Source: Stenotrophomonas sp. 278 (GTDB lineage: Bacteria > Pseudomonadota > Gammaproteobacteria > Xanthomonadales > Xanthomonadaceae). Taken from it: DNA of 64,000 bases. The position numbers and the translations under genes are program-made. The notes under the pieces are model-generated. The model saw nothing but the letters and a program-made list of their open reading frames with translations, was not told where the DNA came from and ran no database searches. The stretch spans positions 1 to 64,000 of the forward strand of contig NZ_RHPP01000002.1 in NCBI RefSeq assembly GCF_003935715.1, given 5' to 3'. Shown here one piece after another: positions 24,879 through 33,650 of this stretch (position 1 is the first letter of the stretch; each line of letters opens with the position of its first letter).

Positions 24879-26438
24879 TCACCAGTAAGTTGCGTACAGG
24901 GCAACGAGGATCGCCAGCACCGCCAAGGAGGCGATGTTGAACGACGGCGCAGTGGCATAGCCGACATCGTCGGTACGGATACGGTCACGCGCACCGGTGG
25001 CCGGGGTCGCCAGTGCCACCCCCACGCCCAGCAACAGAGTGGCCAGGAACACCACGCCCATGCGGTCCAGGAACGGCAGCGACGGCCAGGCCAGCTTGAA
25101 GACCAGCGAGAGCACGAACGAGCCGACTGCCGCAGCCAAGGCGCCTGCTTCGTTGGCGCGCTTCCAGAACAGGCCCAGCAGGAAGATCACCACGATGCCC
25201 GGAGTGAAGAAACCGGTGAACTCCTGGATGTATTGGAAGCCCTGGTCGAACCCGCCCAGCAGCGGGCGTGCGGTCAGTACGGCCACCACAATCGACAGGG
25301 ATGCAGCGATGCGTCCCACCCGCACCAGCTTGGCCTGCGACGCCTCCGGTGCACGCTTGGCATAGAAATCCAGGGTGAAGATGGTGGCCACCGAATTGAT
25401 CTTGGATGCCAGCGAGGCAACGATGGCCGCCACCAGTGCCGCGAACACCAGACCCAGGATGCCGCTGGGCAGCAGGCCGAGCATGGTCGGGTAGGCGGCG
25501 TCCGGGCGTTGCAGGTTCGGGGCCAGCATCACTGCGGCGATGCCGGGCACCACCACAATCGCCGGAATCAGCAGCTTCAGGAATGCAGCGAACACCACGC
25601 CCTTCTGCGCTTCCTGCAGGCTCTTGGCGGCCAGGGCGCGCTGGATGATGTACTGGTTGAAGCCCCAGTAGCTGAGGTTGGCGATCCACATGCCGCCCAG
25701 CAGAACCGACAGGCCCGGCAGGTCCTTGTAGAACGGGTTGTCCTTGCTGAGGATCATCTCGAAGCGTTCGGGATGCTGCTGCCACAGCTGCATGAAGCCG
25801 TCGGCAACATTGCCGTCGCCGATCTTGCCGAGGGTGATGAAGGTCACCAGCAGGCCACCCAGTACCAGCAGGCAGACCTGCACGATGTCGGTGAGTGCCA
25901 CCGCCTTTAGCCCACCATACAACTGGTAGGCCAGTGCGAAGGCACCCAGCAATACCAGCGCCACATCCTGGTTCAAGCCTGCAACCCCGGCAATGGCGAT
26001 GGAGCCCAGCCACAGGATCGAAGTGAGGTTGACAAAGACATACAAGCCCAGCCAGAACACCGCCATGACCGTGCGGATGCGGTTGCCGTAGCGTTCCTCC
26101 AGGAACTGCGGCATGGTGGTGATGCCGTTGCGCAGGAAGATCGGCAGGAACCATTTGCCGACGATGAGCAGGGTAAGGGCGGCCATCCATTCGTACGAGG
26201 CAATGGCCAGCCCGATCGCGTAGCCCGAGCCGGACATGCCGATGATCTGTTCGGCAGAAATGTTGGCGGCAATCAGCGAGGCACCAATCGCCCACCAAGG
26301 CAGGCTGCGGCTGGCCAGGAAGTAGTCCTGGGCGGACTTCTGCTGGCCGGCTTTCTCGCGCGAGACCCACTGCGCCAGGATGAAGATGCCTGCCAGGTAG
26401 GCCAGCACGATGGTGATATCAAGCGTGGAAAGGCTCAT
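24879..26438 (-). CDS. Sodium/solute symporter, SGLT-type sugar transporter
   Basis: This is a 519-aa SSS-family transporter with about 13-14 membrane helices. The N-terminus (ITIVLAYLAGIFILAQW) and the GASLIAANISAEQIIGMSGS motif are typical of the SGLT branch (vSglT transports galactose with Na+). Further family segments are GLKAVALTDIVQ and YWGFNQYIIQRALAAKSLQ. The start overlaps the SMP-30 stop as ATGA. It would carry the sugar released in the periplasm, probably D-galactose, into the cytoplasm. If the SDR and lactonase are cytoplasmic, as their lack of signals suggests, the sugar is imported first and oxidised inside. Confidence 0.9.
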   Translation of the reverse strand: MSLSTLDITIVLAYLAGIFILAQWVSREKAGQQKSAQDYFLASRSLPWWAIGASLIAANISAEQIIGMSGSGYAIGLAIASYEWMAALTLLIVGKWFLPIFLRNGITTMPQFLEERYGNRIRTVMAVFWLGLYVFVNLTSILWLGSIAIAGVAGLNQDVALVLLGAFALAYQLYGGLKAVALTDIVQVCLLVLGGLLVTFITLGKIGDGNVADGFMQLWQQHPERFEMILSKDNPFYKDLPGLSVLLGGMWIANLSYWGFNQYIIQRALAAKSLQEAQKGVVFAAFLKLLIPAIVVVPGIAAVMLAPNLQRPDAAYPTMLGLLPSGILGLVFAALVAAIVASLASKINSVATIFTLDFYAKRAPEASQAKLVRVGRIAASLSIVVAVLTARPLLGGFDQGFQYIQEFTGFFTPGIVVIFLLGLFWKRANEAGALAAAVGSFVLSLVFKLAWPSLPFLDRMGVVFLATLLLGVGVALATPATGARDRIRTDDVGYATAPSFNIASLAVLAILVALYATYW

Positions 26439-27460
26439 GCAATCTCCGCGGTGGATCCGCGCTGTGGGCGGGGCGGCAAGGTGTCGGGGTTGCCGGCGAA
26501 GCGGGGCTCCGGGAGCCCGGCAATGCCGGAGTCGAAGGCAAGCAGGTGGCCTGCCAGTGGGTCGCGTGCACGCGCGAGGTCATCCAGACCGTCGTGGGCG
26601 CTGGTGATGTAGAGGGTTTGGCGCGCGTTGCCGCCAAACACCGGCCGGGTGGGTTGGCTGACCGGCATGCGAAGCGAGCGGTCCTCGGTGCCGTCCCGGC
26701 GGTAACGGACCACGCGTGCATCGCCCCAGCGGGCATTCCAGAGGAAGCCCTCGGCGTCGATGGCGCTGCCGTCGGGCTCACCCGGTTCGTGTCGCAGGTC
26801 GGTGAACAGCCGCGCGGAAGCGGGTGTGTCCCCGTAGTCGCACTGCAGGATCTGCTTCTGTAGCGAATCGCAGAAGTACATCGTGTCGCCGGTGGGACTG
26901 AAGGCGATGCTGTTGGAGATGGCGACCGTGGGAAGCGGCAGGACCTCCAGGCTCAGGTCCGCGTTGAGGCGGAGGAAAGGGGCGACCGGCTGTTTCGGGC
27001 CTTCGGTGGGCTCGTGGAGCATGCCGAAGACAAAGCGGCCGCGGCGGTCACAGGCACCATCGTTGGCACGGCAATCTGGTTGGACTTTCACCGGTAGCGC
27101 CGGCCGTTGGCCGGCATCGCGCGGAGCCCGGTTCGCCGAGGGCCGGCCAACGGCCGGCGCTACCGGGTCACGCAGGTCATGCAGATCATGGATGTACCGG
27201 AATTCACCACGCTCCACATGAAAGAAAGCCAGGCGCGAAGCGAGCGCAAGCAACAACCAGCCGTCGGCCTCGCACAAGGCGAGGGCAGCAAGGCGCTCGG
27301 GCATGGGCCAGCGGGCAACGTTGCCGTCCGCCGGTCGGTAGCGCCACAACTGCGACTGCGCGATGTCGGTCCAGTACACGACCTCTTCGCGGTCGCACCA
27401 CAGGACACCTTCGCCCAGCGTGTTGCCAGCGGGGACGGCCACTGTCACCGGGTCGCTCAC
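26435..27460 (-). CDS. SMP-30/gluconolactonase family sugar lactonase with in-frame REP insertion
   Basis: This 341-aa protein starts at the GTG at 27460, overlapping the SDR stop as GTGA; the 52 upstream codons of the open frame belong to the SDR region. The SMP-30 propeller is recognisable: NTLGEGVLWCDREEVVYWTD (metal-site Glu), RANDGACDRRGRFVFG (substrate Asn and Asp region), AISNSIAFSPTGDTMYF and EPDGSAIDAEGFLWNARW (catalytic Asp region). The likely reaction is hydrolysis of galactono-lactone made by the SDR to galactonate for DgoD. Residues about 99-122 are encoded by a complete inverted REP pair that keeps the frame; relatives have only a short loop here. Whether the enzyme tolerates the 24-residue insert is unknown. 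Confidence 0.85.
   Translation of the reverse strand: MSDPVTVAVPAGNTLGEGVLWCDREEVVYWTDIAQSQLWRYRPADGNVARWPMPERLAALALCEADGWLLLALASRLAFFHVERGEFRYIHDLHDLRDPVAPAVGRPSANRAPRDAGQRPALPVKVQPDCRANDGACDRRGRFVFGMLHEPTEGPKQPVAPFLRLNADLSLEVLPLPTVAISNSIAFSPTGDTMYFCDSLQKQILQCDYGDTPASARLFTDLRHEPGEPDGSAIDAEGFLWNARWGDARVVRYRRDGTEDRSLRMPVSQPTRPVFGGNARQTLYITSAHDGLDDLARARDPLAGHLLAFDSGIAGLPEPRFAGNPDTLPPRPQRGSTAEIA
27094..27163. repeat. Inverted pair of GTAG REP elements inside the lactonase gene
   Basis: Two 22-base units, GTAGCGCCGGCC... at 27094-27115 and its exact reverse complement at 27142-27163, face each other across 26 bases. The pair lies within the SMP-30 coding sequence and is read through in frame. 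Confidence 0.85.
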
Positions 27461-28230
27461 ACCCACCCCCCGTCCACGATGAAGTCCTGACCAGTACACA
27501 TGCGGCTGTCGTCGGCGGCTAGGAACAGCGCTGCCCGCGCGAGGTCGTCCGCACGCAGATAGCCCGGAAGGCACTGCGAGCGGCGCAGCTGGGCTTCGCC
27601 TTCCGCATCCAGCCACAGCCGCTGCTGCTTCTCGGTGATGACCCAGCCGGGCACCAGCGCGTTGATGCGGATGGCGTCCTGACCCAACTCGCGGGCAAGA
27701 CCGTTCACCAGGCCATGCACAGCTGATTTGGCCATCGCATACATGGGGTAGCCGCTGTTCTTGATCATCCAGCCAGTGGAGCCCAGGCAGATGATGGAGC
27801 CGCCGCCGAGTGCCTTCATGTCCGGCACCAGGGCCTGGATGGCGAAGTACTGGTGGCGGAGATTGACCGCCACGCTGCGTTCGAAATCGGCGGTGGTTGT
27901 ATCGGCCAGCGCGTGGCGTACGTCATTGGCGGCATTGTTGACCAGTACCGAGAACGGCCCCGTCAACCGGCGACCTTCCTCGATTGCGGCCTGCAGGGCA
28001 CCAATATCGGTGACGTCGCAGTGCAGGTAATGGAGTGGGGTGGCGACGTCTTTCAGATGCTCCTGCAGGGCAGCCGCGCCCGCATCGTCGATATCGAGGA
28101 ACACCACCTTCGCACCCTGCCGGGCGAAGTGTTCAACAAATGCCGCGCCAATGCCGGTGGCACCACCGGTCACCAGCACCGTGCGGTTGTGCAAGCTGGG
28201 GTATATGGTCATGGCCATTGCTGCGCTCAC
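27457..28230 (-). CDS. SDR-family sugar 1-dehydrogenase (galactose/xylose dehydrogenase-like)
   Basis: This is a classical short-chain dehydrogenase of about 257 aa. The nucleotide-binding TGGATGIGAAF motif is near the N-terminus, then VNNAAND. The catalytic Ser is in CLGSTGW and the Tyr-Lys pair in YAMAKSAVHGL. The C-terminus CTGQDFIVDGGWV is typical. The N-terminal IYPSLHNRTVLVTGG strongly resembles Caulobacter D-xylose 1-dehydrogenase. In this locus, between dgoD and a lactonase, D-galactose (or L-arabinose, which has the same configuration) is the more likely substrate. Several starts are possible (GTG 28233 or 28230, ATG 28218 or 28212). I use 28230 because it gives a GTGA overlap with the dgoD stop, as seen at the next junction. 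Confidence 0.85.
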   Translation of the reverse strand: MSAAMAMTIYPSLHNRTVLVTGGATGIGAAFVEHFARQGAKVVFLDIDDAGAAALQEHLKDVATPLHYLHCDVTDIGALQAAIEEGRRLTGPFSVLVNNAANDVRHALADTTTADFERSVAVNLRHQYFAIQALVPDMKALGGGSIICLGSTGWMIKNSGYPMYAMAKSAVHGLVNGLARELGQDAIRINALVPGWVITEKQQRLWLDAEGEAQLRRSQCLPGYLRADDLARAALFLAADDSRMCTGQDFIVDGGWV

Positions 28231-29375
28231 CACTCGGCCACGCTGCCATCGGCATGTCGCCAGATGGGATTGCGCCAGCGGTGGCCTTCAGCGGCACGCT
28301 CGTCCACGTAGGCCTGGTTGATCTCGATACCCAGGCCCGGGCCGCCGGGAATCGTGACGAAGCCATCCTGGTAGTCGAACGGAGAGCGGTCCACCAGATA
28401 ATCCAGCAGGTCGTTGCTGGCGTTGTAATGGATGCCCAGGCTCTGTTCCTGGATGAAGGCGTTGTAGCAGACCGCATCCAGCTGCAGATTGGCGGCCAAT
28501 GCGATAGGACCCAGCGGGCAGTGCAGGGCCAGGGCGACGTCGTGGGCTTCGGCCATCGCCGCAATCTTGCGGGTTTCGGTGATGCCGCCAGCATGCGATG
28601 GATCCGGCTGGATGATGTCCACGCCGCCGGTCTGCAGTACGCGCTTGAAATCGAACCGCGAATAAAGGCGCTCACCCAAGGCAATCGGGGCGGGGGAGAG
28701 GGCCGCCAGTTCCGGAATGCATTCCAGGTGTTCAGACAGGACGGGTTCTTCAATGAACATCAAACCGAACGGGCTGAGCTCGCGCATCAGCACCTTCGCC
28801 ATCGGCTTGTGCACACGTCCATGGAAGTCCACTGCCAGGCCCACGCCGGGGCCGACCGCATCACGTACCGCCTGTACGTTTTCCAGTACTTTCGTGACCT
28901 TGTCGTGGGTATCGACGAACTGCACTTCCTCGGTGGCGTTCATCTTCACTCCGGTGAAGCCGCGTGACACCGCCTCCTTGGCCGCGCGGGCGGTGTCGGC
29001 GGGCCGGTCGCCGCCGATCCACGAGTACACGCGGATGCGCTCGCGCACCGGTCCGCCGAGCAGGCTGTGCACGGGCACGCCCAGTGCCTTGCCATGGATG
29101 TCCCACAGCGCCTGGTCCAGGCCCGCAAGCGCGCTCATCAGGATCGGGCCGCCGCGATAGAAGCCGCCGCGGTACAGCACGTTCCAGTGATCCTCGATGT
29201 GTCGCGGATCCTTGCCGATCAGGTAATCGGACAGTTCCTCGACGGCGGCCGCCACGGTGTGCGCGCGGCCTTCAACAATGGGTTCACCCCAGCCGCTGAT
29301 GCCGGCATCGGTGTCAATACGGACGAAGAGCCAACGTGGGGACACCTTGTAGGTGGTGATGGCAGTGATTTTCAT
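28227..29375 (-). CDS. dgoD: Galactonate dehydratase (mandelate racemase/enolase superfamily)
   Basis: This 382-aa protein is the same length as E. coli DgoD and closely similar in pattern. The N-terminal capping domain begins MKITAITTYKVSPRWLFVRI and has GWGEPIVEGRAHTVAAAV. The barrel has the metal-ligand series: VDFHGRVHKP (Asp/His), MFIEEPVLSEH (Glu) and IALGERLYSRF (Glu), followed by QPDPSHAGGITE and the base His in ALHCPLGPIALAA. It converts D-galactonate to 2-keto-3-deoxygalactonate. The ATGA overlap with dgoA upstream shows tight coupling. It is a cytoplasmic step of the De Ley-Doudoroff pathway. Confidence 0.93.
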   Translation of the reverse strand: MKITAITTYKVSPRWLFVRIDTDAGISGWGEPIVEGRAHTVAAAVEELSDYLIGKDPRHIEDHWNVLYRGGFYRGGPILMSALAGLDQALWDIHGKALGVPVHSLLGGPVRERIRVYSWIGGDRPADTARAAKEAVSRGFTGVKMNATEEVQFVDTHDKVTKVLENVQAVRDAVGPGVGLAVDFHGRVHKPMAKVLMRELSPFGLMFIEEPVLSEHLECIPELAALSPAPIALGERLYSRFDFKRVLQTGGVDIIQPDPSHAGGITETRKIAAMAEAHDVALALHCPLGPIALAANLQLDAVCYNAFIQEQSLGIHYNASNDLLDYLVDRSPFDYQDGFVTIPGGPGLGIEINQAYVDERAAEGHRWRNPIWRHADGSVAEW

Positions 29376-30007
29376 GCGGGGGAATCCGTGAGGGGAGCGT
29401 TCCAGGCGTCGATGAAGGCGCGCGCGCGGCGTGCCACTTCATCAGCAGGCGTCTTGGGGGCATACAGCGCGGAACCGATGCCGAAACCGGCGGCACCGGC
29501 GTGGCGGTAGACCGCCATGCGTTCCGGGGTGATGCCGCCCACCGGCAGCAGTGGCGTGCCCTTGGGCAGCACGCTGGACCAGGCTTTCAGTACCGGGGGC
29601 GGCAGTTGTTCGGCCGGAAACATCTTCAGTGCGTCGGCTCCGGCGCGCAGCGCGGCGAAGGCTTCGGTGGGGGTGGCCACGCCCGGTGTGCAGCGCAGCT
29701 CTTTTGCGTGCGCGTGGGCAATCACGTCCACGTCCGCATGCGGCATCACGATGATGCGGCCACCAGCGCTGGCCACGTCGTCCACCTGTGCGGTGGTAAG
29801 CACGGTGCCGGCACCGATCAGGCAGCGGTCACCGAGCTGTCTGGCCAGCAGCTCAATACTTTCCAGCGGCTGTGGCGAGTTCAGCGGCACTTCCAGAATG
29901 TGGAAGCCGGCGTCGGCCAGTGCGGCACCGATGGCCGGTGCCTCCTGCGGGGTGAGCCCGCGCAGGATGGCAACCAATGGGAGGGGTTGCATCCAGGCGG
30001 CGCTCAT
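29372..30007 (-). CDS. dgoA: 2-dehydro-3-deoxy-6-phosphogalactonate aldolase
   Basis: This is a 211-aa class I aldolase of the KDPG/KDPGal family. Key parts are LVAILRGLTPQEAPAIG (Glu-containing N-terminus), LIGAGTVLTTAQVDD, and the Schiff-base Lys in GADALKMFPAEQLPP. The glycine-rich phosphate site LPVGGITPERMAVY follows, then AAGFGIGSALY. It splits KDPGal into pyruvate and glyceraldehyde-3-phosphate. It sits between the GntR regulator (10-base gap) and dgoD (overlap). Together with the dgoK gene elsewhere in the locus it completes galactonate catabolism. Confidence 0.92.
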   Translation of the reverse strand: MSAAWMQPLPLVAILRGLTPQEAPAIGAALADAGFHILEVPLNSPQPLESIELLARQLGDRCLIGAGTVLTTAQVDDVASAGGRIIVMPHADVDVIAHAHAKELRCTPGVATPTEAFAALRAGADALKMFPAEQLPPPVLKAWSSVLPKGTPLLPVGGITPERMAVYRHAGAAGFGIGSALYAPKTPADEVARRARAFIDAWNAPLTDSPA

Positions 30008-30017
30008 GGGGTTTCCT

Positions 30018-30734
30018 CTAGCGTTGGGACTTCTTGGAAGCGCGTGTACCCTTCAGGTTGGCGCGGGAGTCGGCAATCATGTCCAGCATGGCGGCACGCG
30101 CCGCCTCCGGCTGCTTCAGCCGGATGGCGTCGTACACGTCGAAGTGACGCGGCAGCGAGTACTTGAAGTCCTTCGCGGTCTGCGCCGAGAGCAGGAAGAA
30201 CGTGCCCAGCGCGGCGTCGATCACCGAGAACAGCGACGCCAGCAGTTCGTTGTTGGTGGCCTCCAGCACGCTCTCGTGAAAGGCCAGGTCGGCCTTGGCC
30301 CAGGCATCCTGGTCGGGCGCATCGGCCATGGCCTGATAGGCCGCCTTGATTTTCGCCAGCTGCGCGGGCGAACGACGCTCCGCTGCCGAAGCGGCCGCGG
30401 CCGGCTCGATCACCTCGCGCATCTCCACCAGCTTCTCCACGAAGTCCTGGGTCGGCATCAATGCACAGCGCCATGCCAGGATGTCGCTGTCCAGCTGTTT
30501 CCAGTGACGCGGCTCGCGCACCCGCGAACCGGTCTTCTGCTTCGTTTCGATCAGCCCCTTGGAGCCGAGCACCTTCAGCCCCTCGCGCAGTGCCGACCGG
30601 CTGACCGACAGGGTCTGCGCCAGTGTTTCTTCCTTGGGCAGGAATTCGCCCGGCTGAAGCGCGCCACTGATGATCCGCTGCCCGATCTCCTGGGCGACCT
30701 GGTCGTACAGATTGCGTACCTCGATCCGTTTCAC
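30018..30734 (-). CDS. GntR/FadR-family transcriptional regulator (DgoR-like)
   Basis: This is a 238-aa FadR-subfamily regulator with a GTG start at 30734 preceded by AAAGGGG. The N-terminal winged helix has YDQVAQEIGQRIISGALQPGEFLPKEE and LSVSRSALREGLKVL. The C-terminal all-helical FCD domain has the metal/ligand pattern ADLAFHESVLEATNN and PRHFDVYDAI. It is the first gene of the dgoA-dgoD-SDR-lactonase-symporter operon. One operator-like site lies about 45 bases upstream, and two related sites lie before galM and in the dgoK/GH43 divergent promoter. The likely ligand is galactonate or a pathway intermediate, as for E. coli DgoR. Confidence 0.9.
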   Translation of the reverse strand: MKRIEVRNLYDQVAQEIGQRIISGALQPGEFLPKEETLAQTLSVSRSALREGLKVLGSKGLIETKQKTGSRVREPRHWKQLDSDILAWRCALMPTQDFVEKLVEMREVIEPAAAASAAERRSPAQLAKIKAAYQAMADAPDQDAWAKADLAFHESVLEATNNELLASLFSVIDAALGTFFLLSAQTAKDFKYSLPRHFDVYDAIRLKQPEAARAAMLDMIADSRANLKGTRASKKSQR

Positions 30735-30778
30735 TGGTGCCCCTTTGGCGTGGCGCTCCGCAAAGCGCGGTCACTCCT

Positions 30779-30790
30779 ATTATCCGACAA
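30779..30790. promoter_or_regulatory. Putative GntR operator before the gntR-dgo operon
   Basis: ATTATCCGACAA matches ATAATCAGACAA at 36102 and 37142 (reverse strand) in 10 of 12 positions. The ATTRTCNGAYAAT-like palindrome fits FadR-type regulators and suggests autoregulation. Confidence 0.5.
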
Positions 30791-30833
30791 AAGGGCGAGG
30801 GTAGGGGCGCGACGATGTTCAGGTGGTTTGTCA

Positions 30834-33575
30834 TTACAGTTTGAACCGGAAGCCCAGGCCGAAGGTCTTGTCCTGGTAACGGATGTCGCGCGGGCGCGAG
30901 TCGCCGCTACCCCAGAACTGATGCAGGTTGTTGCCCAGCAGGTTGGTGGCGGAAAGCACCACGGTCGTGCGCGGGGTCATGTCGTAGCTGACCGAGAAGT
31001 CCAGCGAGCTGGCCGGCTCGACCTGATCTTCGGTCCCGGCCACGGTGGGCTGGGTGAAGAAGTCGATGTAGCGGCTGCGGTAGCCGTAGGCCAGACGGGC
31101 GGACAGCCCGAAGTTCTCGTAGAACAGCACCGCGTTGTAGTTGTTCTTGGAGACGTTCTGCAGCGGTCGCGAGATGACCGGGCCGCCGATGAACTCCGGC
31201 GACTTGGTGTCGCCCTCGATGTAGGTGTAGTTGAACTGCGCACCCAGGCCGCTCCAGGCACCGGGCAGGAAATCGAAGGTCTGCTGGTAGGCGAACTCGA
31301 CACCCTGCAGGTGGCCACTGCCGGCACTCTGCGGAGACGACAGTTCGTAGTCTTCGCCGGCAATGACCACATTGGTGATGTAGTTCTGGATGTAGCCGTC
31401 AATATCGCGGTAGAAGATCCCGGCGCTCATGTAGCCCACTGGCGAGAAATACCACTCCAGCGACATGTCGTAGTTGGTCGACTCGATCGGGCTCAGGTCC
31501 GGATTGCCGCTGCTGGCTGCGCCGGCGCGGTTGACCGTGCCCGGGTTCAGCGAGATTGACGGATTGAGCGCGCCGAAGTCGGGGTAGCTGAGGGTCTTGG
31601 CGGCCAGCACGCGCAGCTGCCATTCCTCGTTGAAATGCAGGTTCAGGCTGGCGTTGGGCAGCGTGTTGGTGTCTTTGGTTTCGCGGGTGATGGCGCTGTA
31701 GATGCCGGTGCTGGCATCGAACGAATAGGCATTCAATTCGCGTTTGATCTGTTCCGCGCGCACGCCGACCAGGCCATCCACGCGCAGGCCGAACAGATCG
31801 AAGTCATACCTGGTCTGCAGGTAACCGGCGGACTTGCGTTCCTGGATGTCGAAGAAGCGGCCGGGATTCTCCTGGGCCAGCCCCGCCGGCAGGCCGTAGT
31901 AGGCACGCAGTTCGTCGGCGTTGCCGATCAGATAGTCGTAGCAGGGAGTGAGGAACGACTGGCTGAGCGCCGAGTTGCCCTGCTTGGTGCAGAAGAAGCT
32001 GTTGGCCGGGAACAGGCCGACTACCTGGTTGGCCGGATTGGGCGTGGCCGTGATGTTGCCGGTGCCTGCGCCGCCCGGGGGCGGCGTGTTGATTTCCACG
32101 CTGCCCTTGGCGCTGGCATTGCGGTCTGCGTAGCGCAGGCCGAACTGGATGTTGGCGATCGGGCCATCCAGGAACTCGAACACGCCGTCGCCGCGCCAGC
32201 TGTTCTCCTCGCCGCGCGACTCGCCCCAGGTCTGGAACAGGCCGTTGAGGTAGAAGCGCGACGGATCCATGGCGGGCTCGCCGGCCAGGTACCAGTTCTG
32301 GTGTTTGCCCGAGGTCCCGTCCCACACAGTGGTGATCGGGCCGCTCAGGAATGTGTCGATGATGAAGTTCTCGTCCCGGTAGTAGCCCGACGTGCGCGCC
32401 ACTTCCGTGGACAGCCGCAGCTGGTCTCCGCGCCATTTGAAGCCCAGCGCGTTCTGGATGTCCTGGCCGCGCTGTTTGTGTGCCTGGGTGCTGCTGGCAG
32501 CGTAGGTGTCACCGGTCCAGGAACCGCTGGTGGCGTCGCAGATGGTCTGGCCTTCGAGGGGACCTGCCAGCTGGTTGGCGTAGCAGTTGCTGCCGACCTG
32601 CAGGCTGCTCGGCGGCACCACCCCGACCGGGAAGCTGAACAGGAAAGCCTGGTCGTAGTTGTCACGCACATAGTCGTACAGACCTTCGACGTAGACCTCG
32701 GTGCTTTCGGTCGGCTTCCACTGCAGGGCGTAGTTGAACGAGCTGCGGTCACGGTCGCCGTGGTTGTAGTTGGTGCCCCAGCCATTCGGTGCGGCGATCA
32801 GGTTGCCCGCATCAGTACGCATGGGCGTGCCATCCGGGTTCTCCAGTACCTTCGGGAAGTCGCCCCAGACGGCATCGTATTCGTAGCGTTTGCCGATGTA
32901 ACCGAAGTTGACCATCGCGCCGATCTCACCGGCGTCGGTGTCCCAGCGGTTGCTCAGCATCAGGCTCGCGGACGGGTCGACATCGCCGCTGTATTTGCTG
33001 TGGGTGCCGGTGGCGGTGCCGGCAATCTCCAGCCCGTCGAAGTCGAGGGGACGGCGCAGCTGGATGTCCACCAGCCCGGCGATGCCGCCGAGCGGCAGGC
33101 TGGCCTCGCTGCTCTTGTAGACGTTCAGGCTCTTGATCGCGGTCGCCGGCAGGTTCTGGAACGCATAGCCACGGCCGGAGCTGCTGAAGATTTCGCGGCC
33201 GTTGAGCGTGCTGATCACATTGGGCAGGCCACGAATCACCACGCCGGTGGTTTCGCCCTGGTTGCCCTGGGCAATCTGCACGCCGGTGACACGCTGCAGC
33301 GCGTCGGCCACGCTGTTGTCCGGCAGCTTGCCGATGTCCTCGGCAACGATGGAATCGACCACCATGGCCGCCTCCTGCTTGATTGTCTGGGCAGTCTCCA
33401 GACTCTGGCGCAACGCGGTCACCGTGACCGTGTCCAGGTCGACGGCGGTCTGCTGCCCGGAAGGCTGCGGTTGTGCAGTGGCCGCACCCGTTTCCTGTGC
33501 CTGCGCGAAGGCGGGCAGGGCAAGTGCGGACACAATGGCCAGGGAAAGCAGGGTGCGGGATGAACTACGGGTCAT
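30834..33575 (-). CDS. TonB-dependent receptor (galactose/galactoside locus)
   Basis: This 913-aa outer-membrane receptor starts at the ATG at 33575, with GGAGAG about 8 bases upstream. The signal peptide (LLSLAIVSALALPAFAQAQ) is followed by a TonB-box-like DLDTVTVTALR. The plug domain contains SIVAEDIGKLPDNSVADAL, QRVTGVQIAQG and VVIRGLPNVISTLNGREIF. The 22-strand barrel ends with DIRYQDKTFGLGFRFKL. It belongs to the large Xanthomonas/Caulobacter TBDR class for carbohydrate uptake. The GH5-like hydrolase and galM genes upstream on the same strand suggest uptake of galactose-containing oligosaccharides. A 10-bp stem-loop lies between the GH5 gene and this gene, and the GntR gene follows 100 bases downstream. 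Confidence 0.92.
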   Translation of the reverse strand: MTRSSSRTLLSLAIVSALALPAFAQAQETGAATAQPQPSGQQTAVDLDTVTVTALRQSLETAQTIKQEAAMVVDSIVAEDIGKLPDNSVADALQRVTGVQIAQGNQGETTGVVIRGLPNVISTLNGREIFSSSGRGYAFQNLPATAIKSLNVYKSSEASLPLGGIAGLVDIQLRRPLDFDGLEIAGTATGTHSKYSGDVDPSASLMLSNRWDTDAGEIGAMVNFGYIGKRYEYDAVWGDFPKVLENPDGTPMRTDAGNLIAAPNGWGTNYNHGDRDRSSFNYALQWKPTESTEVYVEGLYDYVRDNYDQAFLFSFPVGVVPPSSLQVGSNCYANQLAGPLEGQTICDATSGSWTGDTYAASSTQAHKQRGQDIQNALGFKWRGDQLRLSTEVARTSGYYRDENFIIDTFLSGPITTVWDGTSGKHQNWYLAGEPAMDPSRFYLNGLFQTWGESRGEENSWRGDGVFEFLDGPIANIQFGLRYADRNASAKGSVEINTPPPGGAGTGNITATPNPANQVVGLFPANSFFCTKQGNSALSQSFLTPCYDYLIGNADELRAYYGLPAGLAQENPGRFFDIQERKSAGYLQTRYDFDLFGLRVDGLVGVRAEQIKRELNAYSFDASTGIYSAITRETKDTNTLPNASLNLHFNEEWQLRVLAAKTLSYPDFGALNPSISLNPGTVNRAGAASSGNPDLSPIESTNYDMSLEWYFSPVGYMSAGIFYRDIDGYIQNYITNVVIAGEDYELSSPQSAGSGHLQGVEFAYQQTFDFLPGAWSGLGAQFNYTYIEGDTKSPEFIGGPVISRPLQNVSKNNYNAVLFYENFGLSARLAYGYRSRYIDFFTQPTVAGTEDQVEPASSLDFSVSYDMTPRTTVVLSATNLLGNNLHQFWGSGDSRPRDIRYQDKTFGLGFRFKL

Positions 33576-33616
33576 GTCGGTCTCTCCGGATTCCGGAAAA
33601 CGAGCGCGGTTGGGTG

Positions 33617-33640
33617 CTCCGCCCTCGAGCGAGGGCGGAG
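33617..33640 (-). other. Strong stem-loop between the GH5 and TonB receptor genes
   Basis: CTCCGCCCTC and GAGGGCGGAG pair perfectly over 10 bp with a 4-base loop. No T tract follows on the minus strand. It is probably an intercistronic processing, stability or partial termination element that lets the receptor be expressed at a level different from the hydrolase. Confidence 0.5.
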
Positions 33641-33650
33641 GGGGCAGGTA

